DNA from: Candidatus Fermentibacteraceae bacterium
GTDB lineage: Bacteria > Fermentibacterota > Fermentibacteria > Fermentibacterales > JCC-6
Reading direction: 5' to 3'
NCBI GenBank assembly: GCA_030592635.1
Contig: JAUVIS010000008.1
Span: 1 to 34,083, forward strand
Length of the DNA: 34,083 nt
Numbering within the stretch: position 1 is the first letter of the stretch; each line of letters starts with the position of its first letter. The position numbers and the translations under genes were made by a program. A model generated the notes under the pieces. It had not been told where the DNA came from and searched no databases. It saw only the letters and a program-made list of their open reading frames with translations. Below, in pieces: positions 31,792-34,083 of this stretch.

Positions 31792-32565
31792 CTACATATC
31801 CTGCCTGAAAATAACAAAGTCAGCCATGTCGGGAGAGTACTCCTCACCTTCGCCGAGAACTGTCACTGCAAGGTACGAATCTGAAGAAATCTGATCGGGA
31901 ATACCTGAGTGAAAGTCGCTGTGGAAACTGCCGCAGACAAACACAACCTTCTCATTAAAAATTGATCTGGCCATAACAGCGTCTTTAAGAAGCTGTGCCC
32001 GATACAAATTCTCCGGAGCAACCGGCATACCGTGCATCTGATCCCCAATTGCTTCCATAGTGGCCAGGAACATTTCTTTGTAAAGAGCATTCGAGGAATC
32101 AATCGAAATATCTTCGAAACCGGGCTCATCGAGGACAGCAGAAAAACCGCCGCGGGCAACCATTGCGGCAAAAGACCTGGGGACATTTGCTGCAATTACA
32201 CGACAGCCGTTTTCTTTCGCGAATTCAACCATGGGAGCATAATCAGACTGATAATTACCCCAGGGCCGGGATTCAGCAAGAAATTCTTCTTCGCTTATTT
32301 CTCCGGCAAGGTACGCATCCAGAACAGGTTGCACATCTGTTTCAAACATTTCCAGAGCCAGAGCCCTGTCCCCGGAGGCAAGAGACTCCCAGATGAACAA
32401 CTCCCATTCGTGGGCAAAAGAGTCGTCGTGTTTCTCTCCGATAAAAACTATGTCAACTTCCTGAAGAGCTTCAATCATCTCCGCTGCGGTTACCACATCG
32501 GCACCACTGTGAATCACTCCGCCGGGAACCGGGGTTATCGCGCACAAAGCCATGAAAAGCACCAT
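31792..32565 (-). CDS. ChaN-like (DUF399) haem-binding/iron-regulated protein
   Basis: 257 residues from the ATG at 32565, chosen because AAGGAG lies five bases before it; a GTG two codons earlier would destroy that spacing. Short hydrophobic N-terminus (VLFMALCAITPVPGG) consistent with export; its Cys does not fit a lipobox well. ChaN signatures: FIGEKHDDSFAHEWEL near 41-56 and a C-terminal CGSFHSDFHSGIP. Family members bind haem at the cell surface (studied in Campylobacter) and share an EreA/ChaN fold. Whether it binds haem here is unknown. It lies 17 bases after the DUF2809 gene and 59 bases before prfB. Confidence 0.8.
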   Translation of the reverse strand: MVLFMALCAITPVPGGVIHSGADVVTAAEMIEALQEVDIVFIGEKHDDSFAHEWELFIWESLASGDRALALEMFETDVQPVLDAYLAGEISEEEFLAESRPWGNYQSDYAPMVEFAKENGCRVIAANVPRSFAAMVARGGFSAVLDEPGFEDISIDSSNALYKEMFLATMEAIGDQMHGMPVAPENLYRAQLLKDAVMARSIFNEKVVFVCGSFHSDFHSGIPDQISSDSYLAVTVLGEGEEYSPDMADFVIFRQDM

Positions 32566-32582
32566 TTCCACTCCTTATCAAG

Positions 32583-32987
32583 TCAGTAATTCCGGAGGTT
32601 TCTCCTCTGGGAATCAATTACAAAACCAGCAAGAATACCCGCAAAGTAACATAGCAGATCGGACCATTTGAAGCCGAATCCCAGAATCAATCCGCCAGCT
32701 TTCGTATTCCGAACAGAGTTGATCCATTCCGCCTGATAGAGCTGACTGAACTCAACAGCAAAAGAGATCAGCAGCGAGATAAGCAAAAGCTCCTTTGCCC
32801 CCGCACCCGGTGAAACAAAGGCCAGACAAAGGTAAAGAGCCAGGGCCCACAGTGTGTCCCCGGCATAAACCTGAACAAACTGCGGCAGAACAGAAGCATA
32901 ACCTGACCTTGAAAAAAGACCCGCCGCAACAACCGGCAGCAGCAGAAAAAACAACTTCAATCTACTTCTTCTGCCGCTGCAACTCAA
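32583..32987 (-). CDS. DUF2809 family small membrane protein
   Basis: 134 residues with four hydrophobic segments (about 10-25, 44-62, 66-82 and 107-125). The family marks are YAGDTLWAL near 41-49, AVEFSQLYQAEWIN near 77-90 and FKWSDLLCYFAGI near 106-118, a VanZ-like arrangement. No biochemical function is established for the family. It starts with TTG at 32987, which overlaps the stop of the P-type ATPase gene as TTGA, so the two are probably co-translated. Confidence 0.8.
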   Translation of the reverse strand: MSCSGRRSRLKLFFLLLPVVAAGLFSRSGYASVLPQFVQVYAGDTLWALALYLCLAFVSPGAGAKELLLISLLISFAVEFSQLYQAEWINSVRNTKAGGLILGFGFKWSDLLCYFAGILAGFVIDSQRRNLRNY

Positions 32988-34083
32988 TTCCGGTACCCCC
33001 TTCGAAACCTTCTGCCGACTTTAAGAAGTTCAAATACGGTAAGGAAAATCACAGTTGATCCTGCAATACACAACCAGTCATTCAACCTGAGTGGCGCGAA
33101 GTACAGGAATTCCGCAAGAATTGGAATATTCACAAACAGCAGGATCAACCCGGCGGAACCTGCTATTGACCAGAGCAGAGTGCTGTTGGTGAAAAAATTT
33201 CTGTTGAAGACAGATGTGTAGTAGTACCTTCTGGAAAGAACATTGACAAACTGGCAAAATGCGATTGTCAGGTAGGCAAGAGTAGTGGCCCTCATGTAAT
33301 CAACGGTTGAGGGTTGTCCACTGAGGAAAGTAATTCCATCCCTGATTCCGCTGTAGGCATAGTTGCCAAAAGCCAGTAAACCGATCAATACACCCAGAAG
33401 AAGCACTTCCGTCGAAGTTTCTCTGTTCATTATGTGAGCTTTAAGGTCTCTTGGCGCTTCTCTCATAATGCTCTTTGAAGAGGGATCAAAAGTCAGAAAT
33501 GTAAGAGGCATAATTTCCGCGAGAAGATCAATTGCCAGTATCTGAATAGCCAGAATAGGTATGGCCCAGTCACCCATAGATACAGCGATCAGCCCCAGAA
33601 TAACAACACCCAGCTCAGCGGCATTGGTGGTCATGGAAGCAAGTACAGTTTTCTTAAGGTTAGTGTAGATTGTGCGGCCTTCCTGCACTGCATACACCAG
33701 GGAGGTAAAACTGTCATCAAGAAGAATAAGCTCGGCGGCTTCCTTGGATACATCAGTGCCGGTAATACCCATGGCGACTCCGATGTTTGCCTTCTTCAGG
33801 GCCGGGGCATCGTTAACTCCGTCACCGGTAACGGCAACTACTTCACCCTGATCCTCAAGAATAGTCACGATGCGAAGCTTGTGCTCGGGGTTCACGCGGC
33901 TGAAGACTACAGCCTTCCCACCCGCAAGAATTTCACCAAGTTTTTCATCATCCATGTTCTCAAGGTCAACACCTGTGTAAACAAGTGGATCGCCATCCGG
34001 AGAAAGACCAACCTCTCGACCAATGGCCCTTGCTGTAATGGCATGGTCACCTGTCATGATAATTACACGAATCCCTGCCTCAT
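32984..34083 (-). CDS. P-type cation-transporting ATPase (C-terminal part, cut by window edge)
   Basis: About 365 C-terminal residues. Begins in the P domain just before IIMTGDH; the hinge motif VTGDGVNDAPALKKANIGVAMG follows. Then come the last six membrane helices, the P2-type (Ca2+/Na+,K+ group) layout. The phosphorylation motif DKTGT and the helix 4 site lie outside the window. In helix 5 TTNAAELG keeps the Asn and Glu that bind ions in SERCA (Asn768, Glu771). In helix 6 the site reads IDLLAEIMP, where SERCA has VNLVTD and Na+/K+ pump IDLGTD. The ion is therefore uncertain. A methionine at 34057 is internal, not the start. Confidence 0.9.
   Translation of the reverse strand, partial: EAGIRVIIMTGDHAITARAIGREVGLSPDGDPLVYTGVDLENMDDEKLGEILAGGKAVVFSRVNPEHKLRIVTILEDQGEVVAVTGDGVNDAPALKKANIGVAMGITGTDVSKEAAELILLDDSFTSLVYAVQEGRTIYTNLKKTVLASMTTNAAELGVVILGLIAVSMGDWAIPILAIQILAIDLLAEIMPLTFLTFDPSSKSIMREAPRDLKAHIMNRETSTEVLLLGVLIGLLAFGNYAYSGIRDGITFLSGQPSTVDYMRATTLAYLTIAFCQFVNVLSRRYYYTSVFNRNFFTNSTLLWSIAGSAGLILLFVNIPILAEFLYFAPLRLNDWLCIAGSTVIFLTVFELLKVGRRFRRGYRN

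Noticed and set aside
34057-34083. P-type ATPase starting at the methionine at 34057
   Set aside because: That Met is inside the conserved MTGDH segment, and the frame continues open to the window edge (EAGIRVII before it), so the gene is cut by the edge.

Overview
The window looks like a chromosomal core region of a Gram-negative (diderm), lipid A-making bacterium. In one stretch it carries lipid A synthesis (lpxD, an lpxC-fabZ fusion, lpxA), outer-membrane protein assembly (bamA, skp/ompH), LPS export (lptF, lptG), lipoprotein sorting (lolD and a LolC/E permease), and a large SprA-like outer-membrane protein. The LpxC-FabZ fusion and the SprA homologue are typical of the FCB (Bacteroidetes/Chlorobi-like) superphylum. 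A candidate lineage related to that group, such as Fermentibacterota, is my inference and cannot be settled from this window. I see no insertion sequence, phage, CRISPR array, tRNA or rRNA. No gene-free stretch exceeds about 125 bases.

Layout. (1) 1-1046 (-): 5' part of a PilB/GspE-type ATPase, cut by the window edge just after its Walker A motif. (2) 1144-6774 (-): SprA-like 1876-residue protein. (3) 6897-10516 (+): lptF-lptG, with a strong extended -10 promoter in front, then serC. (4) 10500-14545 (-): a large lipoprotein that resembles an M1 aminopeptidase without its active site, translationally coupled to ligA. The 3' ends of ligA and serC overlap, and the serC terminator hairpin lies inside ligA. 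(5) 14620-15327 (+): unrecognised polytopic membrane protein. (6) 27205-15350 (-): a tightly packed envelope operon clpC-bamA-skp-lpxD-lpxC/fabZ-lpxA-DUF5683-like gene-ECF sigma-anti-sigma-CsgG-like beta-barrel protein. (7) 34083-27294 (-): P-type cation ATPase (partial)-DUF2809-ChaN-like-prfB (programmed +1 frameshift)-lysS-lolC/E-lolD.

How the genes work together. Most of the window builds or maintains the outer membrane: lipid A is made (LpxA/C/D), exported (LptF/G), lipoproteins are released for sorting (LolCDE-type), and barrels are chaperoned and inserted (Skp, BamA). Genes in the long operons overlap by 1-8 nt, often as NTGA start/stop overlaps, which suggests translational coupling. 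The most interesting arrangement is an ECF sigma/anti-sigma pair, a DUF5683-like membrane protein and a CsgG-like outer-membrane protein appended to the clpC-bamA-lpx operon. This could be an envelope-homeostasis circuit wired into outer-membrane assembly. Other items worth attention are the apparently dead M1-like lipoprotein beside ligA, a probable non-canonical start giving the DUF5683-like protein a signal peptide, and the canonical prfB recoding site.
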